NCBI RefSeq assembly: GCF_011634835.1
Contig: NZ_SIRP01000001.1
Location: 2,996,289-3,060,288 of the forward strand
Length of the DNA: 64,000 nucleotides
DNA from: Isoptericola sp. BMS4
GTDB taxonomy: Bacteria > Actinomycetota > Actinomycetes > Actinomycetales > Cellulomonadaceae
Reading direction: 5' to 3'
The position numbers and the translations under genes were made by a program. Shown in pieces: positions 36,141 through 45,450 of this stretch. Numbering within the stretch: the stretch's first letter is position 1; every line of letters begins with the position of its first letter. The notes under the pieces are model-generated. The model searched no databases, had not been told where the DNA came from, and saw only the letters and a list, made by a program, of their open reading frames with translations.

Positions 36141-37711
36141 CGTTCCCCCTCCTCGTCGTCACCGGGTGCGTCGCCGGACGCATCGCCGGGCACCTCGACC
36201 GGGACCCGCGGCACCACCAGGTCCCGCGTGCTGCCGTCCGCCCGCACCGCCGTCACCCGGCCCAGCCGCGACGCCGGCACGTCGCCGTCGCCCAGCACGT
36301 CCTCCAGAGCCCCGGGCGACGCCAGCTCCAGGTAGCCGAGGAGCTCCACCGGCCGGCGCAGCTCCGGCGGGGCGAGGGCGAACACCTCGTCCGCCGTCGC
36401 CTCCCCGCGCTCGCGCAGCACCCGCGCGGCGTGCGCCGTCTGCTCGGCGTACCGCGGGCCGCCCATGCCGAGCAGTCCGTCCAGCGCCCCGGCCACGTCG
36501 TCGTCCCCGAAGCCGTCGGCCGCGTCGAGCGCCTCCGGCGGGGTGTCGGGCCGCAGGTCGTGCAGCTGGGTGCGGAACCGGCCGAGGCGCGCCCGTTCGA
36601 ACCAGCGCAGCGGCTCGACGCGCGCCGTGCGGCCGGAGCCGGGGAACCAGTCCGCCATCGCGGCGGTCGCCTCGCGCAGCGCGATGTCGAGCTCCCGGTC
36701 GCGCAGCGGGTTGTGCACCTTGAGCTGCTGGGTGATGGTGCGCGACGCGCGGGCCTGGGCGTCCAGCACGGCGTCCACCGCCGTGAGCAGCTGGGAGTAC
36801 AGCGCCTGGACGGCGTCGCGCCGTTCGGGCGGCAGGTCGTCGGCGAACGGGTGGGCCAGCACCGCCCGCACGCGCTCGTCCACCTGCGCCAGGAGGTGCG
36901 GGTCGCGCAGCAGCGCCATCGCGCCGGAGAACGCCCGGCCCTCCGCGGTGCGCCGCATGAGGCTGTCCGACGCGTCCAGGTAGTCCCCCAGGACCTCGCC
37001 CGTCGCCCGCTCGTCCTGGCGCAGGCGGGTCACGATGCTGCGCTGCAGCTCGGCGATCGACTCCGCTACCCGGGCGAAGTCGGCGGGCAGCTCGCGCACC
37101 AGCGCGGACACGTTGTCGAACTGCTCGACGAGGCGGTCGCGCGGCACCTCGGCGACCGGCCCGCCCGCCTCCAGGCGGGCCAGCTCGGCCTCCGCCACCG
37201 CGATCTCGTCGCGGGAGCGGGCGATCTGCTCGCGCAGCGCAGCCCGCTGGGAGTCCCGGTCGGGGCGGGCGTCGCGGGCCAGCCCCTCCAGGGCCACGAG
37301 CAGCGTGCGGATGCGCGACTCGCTCACCAGCGCCCTGCCGCCCTGGGTGCGGTCCACGAAGGCCAGCGCCTCGGCCGCGTACGAGCTGACGTGGTACTGC
37401 TCCGCGCCGTCGCCGTCGAGCGTGCGCACCAGCCAGCGGCCCGCGACCCAGCGAGCGCAGAGGGCGCGGGCCGGCTCGTCGGGCACCTCGTGGCCGGCAG
37501 CGCGCGCCTCGGCCAGCAGGTCCTCCACCTCGACGTGCATCTGCTCGGTGGCGACCGTCGCGCGGCCCGGGGTGAAGATGAGCGAGAGCAGCGCGACGAC
37601 GAGCGGGCCCTCCTTGCGGTGCAGGAGGGCCAGCGCAGGCGTGCCGAAGGCGCGCCCGCTCCGGGCGAGCGCGCCCTCCAGGCGTGCGGTCGGTGAGGTC
37701 ACCCGCGGCAC
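36137..37711 (-). CDS. jetA: JetA/MksF-type kleisin (DUF3375)
   Basis: 524 residues of DUF3375, the kleisin-like subunit that bridges the JetC heads. N-terminal winged helix (ALLHRKEGPLVVALLSLIFTPGRATVATEQMHVEVEDLL), a long helical middle with coiled-coil stretches (REQIARSRDEIAVAEAELARLEAG), and a C-terminal winged helix after a disordered acidic tail. GTG at 37711 follows AAGGGA. First gene of the operon, 79 bp behind leuS. In Wadjet systems JetABC compacts small circular DNA so that JetD can cut it; in MksBEF (Pseudomonas) the same trio works without a nuclease. Confidence 0.92.
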   Translation of the reverse strand: MPRVTSPTARLEGALARSGRAFGTPALALLHRKEGPLVVALLSLIFTPGRATVATEQMHVEVEDLLAEARAAGHEVPDEPARALCARWVAGRWLVRTLDGDGAEQYHVSSYAAEALAFVDRTQGGRALVSESRIRTLLVALEGLARDARPDRDSQRAALREQIARSRDEIAVAEAELARLEAGGPVAEVPRDRLVEQFDNVSALVRELPADFARVAESIAELQRSIVTRLRQDERATGEVLGDYLDASDSLMRRTAEGRAFSGAMALLRDPHLLAQVDERVRAVLAHPFADDLPPERRDAVQALYSQLLTAVDAVLDAQARASRTITQQLKVHNPLRDRELDIALREATAAMADWFPGSGRTARVEPLRWFERARLGRFRTQLHDLRPDTPPEALDAADGFGDDDVAGALDGLLGMGGPRYAEQTAHAARVLRERGEATADEVFALAPPELRRPVELLGYLELASPGALEDVLGDGDVPASRLGRVTAVRADGSTRDLVVPRVPVEVPGDASGDAPGDDEEGER

Positions 37712-37744
37712 GGTTCCCTTCTGTCGGCGGTCGGCGACCGGGGA

Positions 37745-37773
37745 GTCCGGGACGCCCCGCGGACGCCCCGGAC
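37745..37773 (-). terminator. Candidate leuS terminator hairpin
   Basis: GTCCGGGACG at 37745-37754 pairs with CGCCCCGGAC at 37764-37773 (9 of 10) around a 9-nt loop in the 79-bp gap between the leuS stop and jetA. It would separate the jet operon from leuS. Confidence 0.4.
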
Positions 37774-37790
37774 CCTGTGTCGAGCGGCGG

Positions 37791-40772
37791 TCACACGACG
37801 ATGTTGACGAGCTTGGGCGCGCGCACGATCACCTTGCGGATCTCGGCGCCGTCGATCGCCCGCACGACGTTCGGCTCCGCCAGCGCGGCGGCCTGCAGGT
37901 CCTCGTCGGAGATGGACGGGGAGACCTCGACGCGCCCGCGGACCTTGCCCTTGACCTGCACGACGCAGGTCACGGTGTCCTCCACGAGGTACTGCTCGTC
38001 GGCCGCCGGGAACGGCTCGCGCGCCAGGGACCGGTCGTGGCCGAGCCGCTCCCACAGCTCCTCGGCGAGGTGCGGCGCGATCGGCGCGACCATGAGCACC
38101 AGGGGCTCCACGGCCGCACGCGGCACCCGGTCCAGGCCCGTGAGGTGGTTGTTGTAGGTGATGAGCTTGGCGATCGCCGTGTTGGGGCGCAGGCTCTCCA
38201 TCTCGGTGCGCACGTCGGCGATCGTGCGGTGCAGCGCGCGCAGCGTCGCGGTGTCCGGCGCGTCGTCGGTGACGACCAGCGCGCCGGTCTCCTCGTCCAC
38301 GACGTTGCGCCACAGCCGCTGCAGGAACCGCTGCGACCCCACGACGGCGCGGGTCTCCCACGGCCGCGACAGGTCCAGCGGGCCCATCGACATCTCGTAC
38401 ACGCGGAACGTGTCGGCGCCGTACGCCTCGTACATCTCGTCCGGCGTGACGACGTTCTTCAGCGACTTGCCCATCTTGCCGTACTCGCGGTGCACGGGGA
38501 CGCCGTCCAGCGTGAACCCGGTCTGCTCGTCGCCGGTCACGTCGGCCGCGTTCACGTACGCGCCGCGGTCGTCGGTGTACGCGTAGGCCTGGATGTAGCC
38601 CTGGTTGAACAGCTTGCCGAACGGCTCCAGGGACGAGACGTAGCCCAGGTCGAACAGCACCTTGTGCCAGAACCGCGCGTACAGCAGGTGCAGCACCGCG
38701 TGCTCGACGCCGCCGACGTACAGGTCGACGCCGCCTGCCGGCCCCGACGTGGCGTTGTGCTGCGGCCCCATCCAGTACCGCTCCAGGCCGGGGTCGACGA
38801 CGGCGGTGCCGGTCGCCGGACCGTCCGTGGAATCCGTCGGGTCCAGGTACCGCAGGTAGTACCAGCACGACCCGGCCCAGTTCGGCATGGTGTTCGTGTC
38901 GCGGCGGTAGGTCTTCGGCCCGTCGCCCAGGTCGAGGGTGACGTGCACCCAGTCGTCGTTGCGGCCCAGCGGCGCCTCCGGGGACGACTCCGCGTCGTCG
39001 GGGTCGAAGGTGCGCGGCGCGTAGTCGGGCACGTCCGGCAGGTCCACGGGAAGCAACTCGGCGGGAATCGCCACCGGGCGGTCCTCGGAGTCCCACAGGA
39101 TGGGGAACGGCTCGCCCCAGTACCGCTGTCGGCTGAACAGCCAGTCGTTGAGGCGGTAGGTGGTGGTGCCCTCGCCGACCCCCTTGGCCTCCAGCCACGC
39201 GATGATGCGCTCCTTGGCCTCGGCGACGCCCAGCCCGTCCAGGGAGATCTCGTCGTTCGACGAGTTGATCGCCCGCCCCTCGCCGCTGTACGCGCCGGCG
39301 AAGTCGTCGGCGAACCCGCCGTCCGGCTCCACTGTGTGCACGACCGGCAGGTCGTACGCCTCGGCGAACGCGAAGTCGCGCTCGTCGCCGCCGGGCACGG
39401 CCATGATGGCGCCCGTGCCGTAGCCCATCAGCACGTAGTCGGCAGTGAACACGGGGACCGTCTCGCCGTTGACGGGGTTGACGGCCAGGTGGCCGGTGAA
39501 CACGCCCGTCTTCTTGCCGGCGTCCGCCTGGCGCTCGACGGCGGTCTTCGCGGCGGCCTCGGCGCGGTAGGCGGCGACGGCCTCGGCGGGGTTCCTGTGC
39601 CCGCCGGTCCAAGCGTCGCGCGTGCCGTCGGGCCAGTCGGCGGGCACCTCGTCCAGCAGCGGGTGCTCGGGCGCCACGACCATGAAGGTCGCGCCGAACA
39701 GGGTGTCCGGCCGGGTGGTGAACACCTCCACCTGCTCGCCGGCGCCCGCGGGGTCGGTGCCTGTCGTGCCGACGACGGCGAACCGGACGTTGGCGCCCGT
39801 CGAGCGGCCGATCCAGTTGCGCTGCATCGCCTTGACCTTGTCGGGCCAGTCGATGAGCGCCAGGTCGTCCGTCAGCCGGTCGGCGTAGGCGGTGATGCGC
39901 ATCTTCCACTGGCGCAGGTGGCGCGTGAACACCGGGAAGTTGCCGCGCTCGGACCGGCCGTCGGCCGTGACCTCCTCGTTGGCCAGCACGGTGCCCAGGC
40001 CGGGGCACCAGTTCACGGGCGACGAGTCGACGTACGCCAGGCGCTGGGCGTCCAGCACGTCGCGCCGCTCGGCCTCGGACAGCGCCGCCCACACCGCGCC
40101 GCCCGCGTTGTCGCCGTCGTGGCCGGGGACCGGCCGCGCGCCGGCCGCCAGCTCGTCGCGCAGCTCCGAGATGCGGCGGGCGCGACCGCGCCCGGTGCCC
40201 ACGGTGTCGCCCGGGCGCTCGGCGTCCGGGTCGTACCAGGAGTCGAAGATCTGCAGGAAGATCCACTGCGTCCAGCGCACGTAGTCAGGGTCGATCGTGG
40301 CGAACGTGCGCCGGTCGTCGTGCGCCAGCCCCATGCGGCGCAGCTGGCGCTTCATGGTGACGATGTTCTGCTCGGTCGTCGTGCGCGGGTGCTGGCCCGT
40401 CTGCACGGCGTACTGCTCCGCGGGCAGCCCGAACGCGTCGTAGCCCAGCGCGTGCAGCACGTTGTCGCCGCACATCATGCGGAACCGGCCGACGACGTCG
40501 GTGGCGATGTAGCCCAGCGGGTGCCCGACGTGCAGCCCGGCGCCCGAGGGATACGGGAACATGTCCATGATGAAGAACGGCTGCCCGGCCCCGGCGTTCG
40601 CGCCGTCGCCGTCGGTGAGCGCGCCCTGCGGGTTCGCGGCGTGGAACGTGCCGCGCTCCTCCCAGCGGTCCTGCCAGCGCTCCTCGATCTGCTGGGCGAG
40701 GGCGGGCGTGTAGCGGTGGGTCGGCGTGGCCGACGCGGGACTGGGCGCGGAGGTGGTCTCGGGCGTGCTCAC
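37791..40772 (-). CDS. leuS: Leucyl-tRNA synthetase
   Basis: Class I synthetase that charges tRNA-Leu. The 993-residue product has the HIGH motif as HVGH (81-84, in [15 protein letters not shown]), a CP1 editing domain ([22 protein letters not shown]), and KMSKS as KMGKS near 766-770. The anticodon-binding domain and the C-terminal LeuRS extension are complete. GTG at 40772 has TAGACT (40785-40780) 7 nt upstream and no Shine-Dalgarno, so the mRNA is probably leaderless. N-terminal 15 residues are a weakly conserved Ser/Pro tail. Confidence 0.97.
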   Translation of the reverse strand: MSTPETTSAPSPASATPTHRYTPALAQQIEERWQDRWEERGTFHAANPQGALTDGDGANAGAGQPFFIMDMFPYPSGAGLHVGHPLGYIATDVVGRFRMMCGDNVLHALGYDAFGLPAEQYAVQTGQHPRTTTEQNIVTMKRQLRRMGLAHDDRRTFATIDPDYVRWTQWIFLQIFDSWYDPDAERPGDTVGTGRGRARRISELRDELAAGARPVPGHDGDNAGGAVWAALSEAERRDVLDAQRLAYVDSSPVNWCPGLGTVLANEEVTADGRSERGNFPVFTRHLRQWKMRITAYADRLTDDLALIDWPDKVKAMQRNWIGRSTGANVRFAVVGTTGTDPAGAGEQVEVFTTRPDTLFGATFMVVAPEHPLLDEVPADWPDGTRDAWTGGHRNPAEAVAAYRAEAAAKTAVERQADAGKKTGVFTGHLAVNPVNGETVPVFTADYVLMGYGTGAIMAVPGGDERDFAFAEAYDLPVVHTVEPDGGFADDFAGAYSGEGRAINSSNDEISLDGLGVAEAKERIIAWLEAKGVGEGTTTYRLNDWLFSRQRYWGEPFPILWDSEDRPVAIPAELLPVDLPDVPDYAPRTFDPDDAESSPEAPLGRNDDWVHVTLDLGDGPKTYRRDTNTMPNWAGSCWYYLRYLDPTDSTDGPATGTAVVDPGLERYWMGPQHNATSGPAGGVDLYVGGVEHAVLHLLYARFWHKVLFDLGYVSSLEPFGKLFNQGYIQAYAYTDDRGAYVNAADVTGDEQTGFTLDGVPVHREYGKMGKSLKNVVTPDEMYEAYGADTFRVYEMSMGPLDLSRPWETRAVVGSQRFLQRLWRNVVDEETGALVVTDDAPDTATLRALHRTIADVRTEMESLRPNTAIAKLITYNNHLTGLDRVPRAAVEPLVLMVAPIAPHLAEELWERLGHDRSLAREPFPAADEQYLVEDTVTCVVQVKGKVRGRVEVSPSISDEDLQAAALAEPNVVRAIDGAEIRKVIVRAPKLVNIVV

Positions 40773-40779
40773 CCGCGAG

Positions 40780-40785
40780 AGTCTA
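40780..40785 (-). promoter_or_regulatory. -10 box for leaderless leuS
   Basis: TAGACT on the minus strand, 7 nt before GTG 40772. Confidence 0.5.
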
Positions 40786-40821
40786 CCGACGTCGGGCCGG
40801 GCGACCGGATCGGTTTTCGCC

Positions 40822-41490
40822 TCAGATCCCGAACGACTCGAACAGCGCCGGGCCGACCGCGAGGAGCAGCCAGCCGACGGCGACGACGTACCCGATGACG
40901 AGGACGATCCCGCGGTTGCGCACCACCGCACGCCGCACGCCCTCGCCGACGCGCACGTGTCGTTCCTGCACCGCGTGGACGACCTGGAACCACAGCAGCG
41001 GCCACATGATCGTCCACACGACCATGCAGGCGGGGCAGAGGCGGACGAGCGCGTAGAAGCTCGACCACATGAGGAAGAAGATCAGCAGCTGCGCCACCGC
41101 GGTCACCGTGAGCAGGCTCAGGTGGTACCAGCGCGGCAGGCGGGCGCCCGCGAGCAGCACGACGCCGGTGGTGATCACCACGGGGAAGGCCGCGACCCCG
41201 AGGTAAGGGTTCGGGAAGCCGAGCAGCGTGCCCTGCCAGGACATCATCGCGACACCGCAGTCGAGGAACACGTTGAAGCTGCAGCTCGTCACCCGGTCCG
41301 GGTTCAGCAGCTTCAGATACTCCTCGATCGCCAGCCAGCTCGCCCCGCCGAACCCGATCGCGCCGAGCACCGTCAGCAGCACCCCGTAGGTCCGCGCGGA
41401 CATGCCGCGCGGACCGGCCGGGGGCACGGCCTGCTCCGCGACGCCGTCGGTGTCGTCGTCGTGGGTCTCGTCGCGCACGCTGGGGCTCAC
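40822..41490 (-). CDS. Vitamin K epoxide reductase family protein
   Basis: 222-residue membrane protein of the VKOR family, which reoxidises disulfide-bond-forming proteins using quinone. About five hydrophobic segments; the CxxC active site is C152-P-A-C155 in [11 protein letters not shown], with an upstream loop Cys pair in [14 protein letters not shown]. No fused thioredoxin domain. Actinobacterial VKOR usually supports DsbA-like folding of secreted proteins. GTG at 41490 has TACGGT (41503-41498) 7 nt upstream. It lies between leuS and an MFS gene with 49-bp gaps on both sides. Confidence 0.92.
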   Translation of the reverse strand: MSPSVRDETHDDDTDGVAEQAVPPAGPRGMSARTYGVLLTVLGAIGFGGASWLAIEEYLKLLNPDRVTSCSFNVFLDCGVAMMSWQGTLLGFPNPYLGVAAFPVVITTGVVLLAGARLPRWYHLSLLTVTAVAQLLIFFLMWSSFYALVRLCPACMVVWTIMWPLLWFQVVHAVQERHVRVGEGVRRAVVRNRGIVLVIGYVVAVGWLLLAVGPALFESFGI

Positions 41491-41497
41491 GTGCGCG

Positions 41498-41503
41498 ACC
41501 GTA
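41498..41503 (-). promoter_or_regulatory. -10 box for leaderless VKOR gene
   Basis: TACGGT on the minus strand, 7 nt before GTG 41490. Confidence 0.4.
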
Positions 41504-41538
41504 CCGCACCTGCCTGTGGCCGAGCCGCGCCGTCCCGG

Positions 41539-42753
41539 TCAGGCCGGACGGGCCACCTGCTGGCGGCCGAACGCCAGGACCATCGCCAGGCCGACGAGCG
41601 TGAGGGCCAGCCCGACCCACGCGGGAGCGACGTACCCGTACCCGGCCGCGATGACGAGCCCGCCGAAGAAGGCCCCGCTCGCGTTGCCGATGTTCAGCGC
41701 GGAGTGGCACAGCGCGGCGCCGAGGGACTGCGCCCGCGGCGACAGGTCCATGAGCCGTGTCTGCATCGCCAGGCCGAGCGTCTGGGACGTGACGGCGAGG
41801 AGGAACAGGCCGAGCACGGCGGGCACCGGGGACGTGGCCACCAGCGCGAACAGCACCAGCGAGCAGGCCGTCGCGACGAACCCGCCGACCACGGTGCGCA
41901 GCACGTCCCGGTCGACGAGACGGCCGCCCAGGAGCGTGCCGACGGTCATGCCGACGCCGAACACGGCGAGCACCCACGGCACGGCGCTCTCGGACATGCC
42001 CGAGACCCTCGTGACGGTCGGGGCGACGTAGGTGTAGACGGCGAACAGCCCGCCGAAGCCGATGGCCCCGGCGGCGAACGAGATCCACAGCGGGCCGTTG
42101 CGCAGGGTGCCGAGCTCGGCCCGCACGCTGGAGTCCACCGGCCCGTGCTCGGGCACGAAGCGCCAGATCCCGAGCAGCGTGACGGCGCCCAGCACCCCCA
42201 TGAGCACGAACGCGACCCGCCAGCCGAGGTGCTGCCCCACCGCCGTGGAGACAGGCACGCCCACGACGTTGGCGATCGTCAGCCCGGTCATCATCATCGA
42301 CACGGCGTGCCCCCGCCGCCCGGGGCCGGCCACGGCGGCACCGACGGCGGCGCCGACGCCGAAGAAGGCGCCGTGCGGCAGCCCGGCGAGGAACCGCCCC
42401 GCGACCAGGGTCTCGATGCCGGGGGCCGCCGCCGAGAGCACGTTGGCCACCGTGTAGAAGCCCATGAGGCACAGCAGCAGCCGTCGTCGGGACATCCGCG
42501 CCGCCGCGACGGTCAGCAGGGGCGCGCCGACCACCACGCCCACGGCGTAGGCCGTGATCGCGTGCCCCACGACGGGGTCGCTCACGCCCAGGTCGGTGCC
42601 GATCTGCGGGAGCAGGCCCATCGTGGCGAACTCGGTGGTACCGATGGTGAAGCCGCCGACGGCGAGCGCGAACAGAGCCGCCCCCACGTGCGCGGTCCGG
42701 GGCCCCGGGGACGTCGCCCCGGTGGGGACGGCGGGCTCGGTCGTCTGGGTCAC
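41539..42753 (-). CDS. MFS transporter, DHA1 (12-TM) type
   Basis: 404 residues with about 12 hydrophobic segments and the arabinose-efflux/AraJ-PbuE pattern: IGTTEFATMGLLPQIGTDLGVSDPVVGHAITAYAVGVVVGAP, then AARMSRRRLLL (motif A). Substrate unknown; relatives export sugars, purines or drugs. GTG at 42753 follows a strong GGAGG site. A perfect TCGAA-ACGA-TTCGA palindrome 44 bp upstream resembles a LacI-type operator, suggesting it is regulated, though no LacI gene lies here. Confidence 0.9.
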   Translation of the reverse strand: MTQTTEPAVPTGATSPGPRTAHVGAALFALAVGGFTIGTTEFATMGLLPQIGTDLGVSDPVVGHAITAYAVGVVVGAPLLTVAAARMSRRRLLLCLMGFYTVANVLSAAAPGIETLVAGRFLAGLPHGAFFGVGAAVGAAVAGPGRRGHAVSMMMTGLTIANVVGVPVSTAVGQHLGWRVAFVLMGVLGAVTLLGIWRFVPEHGPVDSSVRAELGTLRNGPLWISFAAGAIGFGGLFAVYTYVAPTVTRVSGMSESAVPWVLAVFGVGMTVGTLLGGRLVDRDVLRTVVGGFVATACSLVLFALVATSPVPAVLGLFLLAVTSQTLGLAMQTRLMDLSPRAQSLGAALCHSALNIGNASGAFFGGLVIAAGYGYVAPAWVGLALTLVGLAMVLAFGRQQVARPA

Positions 42754-42796
42754 GGCAGCCTCCGCTCTCGGGGCGCGGCGGCCCCGAGACACATGC

Positions 42797-42810
42797 TCGA
42801 AACGATTCGA
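42797..42810. promoter_or_regulatory. Palindromic operator-like site upstream of MFS
   Basis: TCGAA-ACGA-TTCGA, two 5-bp arms with a 4-bp spacer, in the 104-bp gap between the MFS and DtxR-family genes. It resembles the actinobacterial LacI/GalR-type operator TCGAAACGTTTCGA at 13 of 14 positions. Confidence 0.5.
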
Positions 42811-42857
42811 CGACGCGGCACGGAAGCGTGCGCACGTCGTCGGGAACGCCGCACAGC

Positions 42858-43592
42858 CTACGCGGGGACCACCCAGATACGCGACGCCGCGAGCAGCCCC
42901 AGGTCGACCGCGACATCCTCGCCCCCGCGCCGCCACGCCACGCCGAGCGTGCCCGCGAACTCGCGGCGCTGCGTCACGGCCACCGGCAGGTCGAGCTCGA
43001 GCCCCAGGTCCGCCAGGTACCGCAGCGCGTCGGGGTCGGCGTCCGAGATCCGTGCCACGACGCCCGACGACCCGGCCTCCAGGTCCACCAGCGGGACCGC
43101 GGCGGGACGCGCCACCCGGCCGTCGGCGAACGGGATCGGGTCGCCGTGCGGGTCGCGCTCGGGGTGCCCGAGCCGCAGGGCGATGCGCTCGACCAGGCGG
43201 TCGGACACGGCGTGCTCCAGCACCTCGGCCTCGTCGTGCACCTCGTCCCACCGGTACCCGAGGTCCTCCACCAGCCAGCTCTCGAGCAGCCGGTGGCGGC
43301 GCACCATGACCAGCGCGTAGCGACGCCCCAGGTCCGTGAGCCACACGCCCCGGTACGGCTCGTGCTCCAGCAGCCCCTGGGTCGCGAGGCGCCGCACCGT
43401 CTCCGAGACCGTCGAGGGCCCGACGCCCAGCCGGTCGGCGAGGAGGCCGGTGGTCACGGCGTCGTCCGACCACTCACGGGCGGACCAGACCGCCTTGAGG
43501 TAGTCCTGGGCGACGGGCGTCAGGTCGGCGGGGTCGAGACCGTCGAGCCCTTCGGGATCGGTGGCGTCGGCGCGGGGTTCCAGGTCGGGCAC
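42858..43592 (-). CDS. DtxR/MntR family metal-dependent regulator
   Basis: 244 residues. N-terminal winged helix-turn-helix (about 22-85: DLTPVAQDYLKAVWSAREWSDDAVTTGLLADRLGVGPSTVSETVRRLATQGLLEHEPYRGVWLTDLGRRYAL), metal-binding and dimerisation domain (HRLLESWLVEDLGYRWDEVHDEAEVLEHAVS), then an SH3-like FeoA domain. Such proteins sense Fe(II) or Mn(II); which metal cannot be read here, and no metal transporter is adjacent. GTG 43592 has TAGGCT 6 nt upstream, and the first three bases of that box (43604-43602) are the TAG stop of the preceding gene. Confidence 0.92.
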   Translation of the reverse strand: MPDLEPRADATDPEGLDGLDPADLTPVAQDYLKAVWSAREWSDDAVTTGLLADRLGVGPSTVSETVRRLATQGLLEHEPYRGVWLTDLGRRYALVMVRRHRLLESWLVEDLGYRWDEVHDEAEVLEHAVSDRLVERIALRLGHPERDPHGDPIPFADGRVARPAAVPLVDLEAGSSGVVARISDADPDALRYLADLGLELDLPVAVTQRREFAGTLGVAWRRGGEDVAVDLGLLAASRIWVVPA

Positions 43593-43598
43593 CCCCCG

Positions 43599-43604
43599 AG
43601 CCTA
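43599..43604 (-). promoter_or_regulatory. -10 box for DtxR-family gene, overlapping the upstream stop codon
   Basis: TAGGCT on the minus strand, 6 nt before GTG 43592. Its TAG (43604-43602) is also the stop codon of the metallophosphoesterase gene. Confidence 0.55.
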
Positions 43605-45365
43605 CGGCGAGGGCGACCCGTCGGGCGACGGCGTCCCCTCTAGCGTCGCCGGTCCGGACGGGACCACCGCGGACGAGGAGAGCGCGTCCTCGGCCGGCGG
43701 GACGACCTCGGGCACGGCCACTCGGTCGCGCACGGTCGCCTCGCCCGACGGGGCCACCTCGACCACCTGCGAGTCGACGAACGCGCGCGCCTCCGGGTCG
43801 AACCGCAGGACCGTCATCTCGGCGGTGCCGCGCAGCGGGCCGACCGTCGGCTGGCTCGGGGCCGCGCCCGCCGTCGAGGCGCTGACGTAGCGGATGCCCT
43901 GCCCCACCTGCTCGGGCCCGGAGCGCTTGTGCGTGTGCCCGGAGACCTGGAACGGCACGCAGCCCGACTCCATCGCCTCCAGGCCCACCGGCGGGGTGTG
44001 GATCAGCAGCAGGTCGACGTCGCCGTCGTCGCACGCCGTCCGGGCGAGCTGCGCGGCCTGCTCCTCCGGCGTCGTCTCGCGCGCCACGGCCGTGCCGGAC
44101 CCGATCCTCGTCTCGAGCGCGTCCCGGTCGCCGAGGATCCGCACGCCGGCCACCTCGACCACCGACCCGTCGAGGATCGTCTGCCCGTGGGCCGCCTCCT
44201 GGGCGGAGGTGATCTGCGAGTCGTGGTTGCCGTCGGAGACCACCATCGGCACGCCGCGGGGCACGGCGTCGGCGAACGCGTCGACGCACGCCTTCTCCAC
44301 CGCGGTGCCGTTCATCGTGGTGTCCCCGGCGTTCAGCACGAGATCCGCCCCGGAGCGGTTCGCGACGTTCTCGATGAGCGGCGCCATGCCGGTGTTGCAG
44401 TGCAGGTCCGACACCACGAGCATCGTCACGAGGTCCTCGTCCGCCGGCGACGGAGAAGGCGACGGCGACGGCGTCCCCGAGGCGGGAGGCTCGGGCTCCC
44501 CCGCCGGACCGGACGGCAGCGCCCGGCCGACCGCCGCGGCGCCGTCGGCCACGTCGCGGACCGCCTGGCGCACCTCCCAGGCCTCCCACGCCCGGTCGAG
44601 GCTGTCGTTCGCGTCCGCGTAGAACTCCTCGTTCTGCTCGTACAGGCCCACGAGCTGCCCGCCGTAGGTGTCGATCACGCCGGCGAGCCGCCCGGTGATC
44701 CGCGCACCCTCGAGCGCCGTGCCGGCGAACACCGGGGACGCGGCGCGGCTCGGGGTGGGCGGCGCGAGGCCGCCGGAGGACACGGTGGTGGTCACCAGGG
44801 CGACGACGGCGACGCCCGCGGTGATCTCCCAGGTGCGCGGCGCCCAGGCGGCGGCGAGCTGGCGCCGCCGGCCCGGGCCGAGCAGCCAGCGCACCAGGAA
44901 GCCGCCCACGACCAGGACGACGGCGGCCAGCAGCGTGCGCCGTGCCGCGTCCACCGCGAGCGCCCAGGCCACGGACCGGACCGCGACATCCGGGGTGGAG
45001 AAGAACTGCAGGTAGCTCTCCAGGTCGCCCTCGAGGGCGTTGAGCGTGCTCGAGGGGTTGACCGCGGACAGGTCGGCCGGGATCTCCTTCACGATCACGT
45101 CGACCCCGAGCCCCAGCGGGAGCGGCGAGTCGATCTCGAGCGTGCCGAGCGGGCCGAAGTCGGCGACCACGAGGCCGTCGTTGTCGACGGTGTAGACGGC
45201 CTCGTGCGGGCCGAAGCCGAGCTCCGCCGTGGCGGTGCTCACCCCGAAGACGACGCACGCGATCGCACCGGTGACGGCGACGAGGGTCCAGCGCACCCAC
45301 CGGGGCGGGGTGTGCCGGGCGCGCCGTGCCGAGGAGCCGGCGGGCTGTGTCGAGGAGTCGGTCAT
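43602..45365 (-). CDS. Membrane-anchored metallophosphoesterase
   Basis: 587 residues. A membrane segment near residue 25-50, an extracytoplasmic beta-rich part (about 50-130), a second and third membrane segment near 140-200, then a Pro/Ser/Pro linker (TPSPSPSPSP, about 310-325) leads to a calcineurin-like phosphoesterase domain with SDLHCNTGM, NAGDTTMNG, SDGNHDSQ and SGHTHKRSG metal-ligand blocks. The C-terminal tail is Ser/Pro-rich. The ATG at 45365 has GGAG 4 nt upstream. Substrate unknown. Its TAG stop is shared with the -10 of the DtxR gene. Confidence 0.9.
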   Translation of the reverse strand: MTDSSTQPAGSSARRARHTPPRWVRWTLVAVTGAIACVVFGVSTATAELGFGPHEAVYTVDNDGLVVADFGPLGTLEIDSPLPLGLGVDVIVKEIPADLSAVNPSSTLNALEGDLESYLQFFSTPDVAVRSVAWALAVDAARRTLLAAVVLVVGGFLVRWLLGPGRRRQLAAAWAPRTWEITAGVAVVALVTTTVSSGGLAPPTPSRAASPVFAGTALEGARITGRLAGVIDTYGGQLVGLYEQNEEFYADANDSLDRAWEAWEVRQAVRDVADGAAAVGRALPSGPAGEPEPPASGTPSPSPSPSPADEDLVTMLVVSDLHCNTGMAPLIENVANRSGADLVLNAGDTTMNGTAVEKACVDAFADAVPRGVPMVVSDGNHDSQITSAQEAAHGQTILDGSVVEVAGVRILGDRDALETRIGSGTAVARETTPEEQAAQLARTACDDGDVDLLLIHTPPVGLEAMESGCVPFQVSGHTHKRSGPEQVGQGIRYVSASTAGAAPSQPTVGPLRGTAEMTVLRFDPEARAFVDSQVVEVAPSGEATVRDRVAVPEVVPPAEDALSSSAVVPSGPATLEGTPSPDGSPSP

Positions 45366-45450
45366 CGGCTCCACTCTCACTCAGCGCGCGCGGCGGCGCC
45401 ACCATCCTCGCCGGGCGGGCCTCGGGACGCCGCGTCCGCGACGTCGCACG

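Noticed and set aside
31963-37791. A possible jetD hidden in another frame or in a gap
   Set aside because: The three jet genes overlap or abut, and the 79-bp leuS gap and the 20-bp overlap with TetR leave no room. Other frames show no TOPRIM-type motif.
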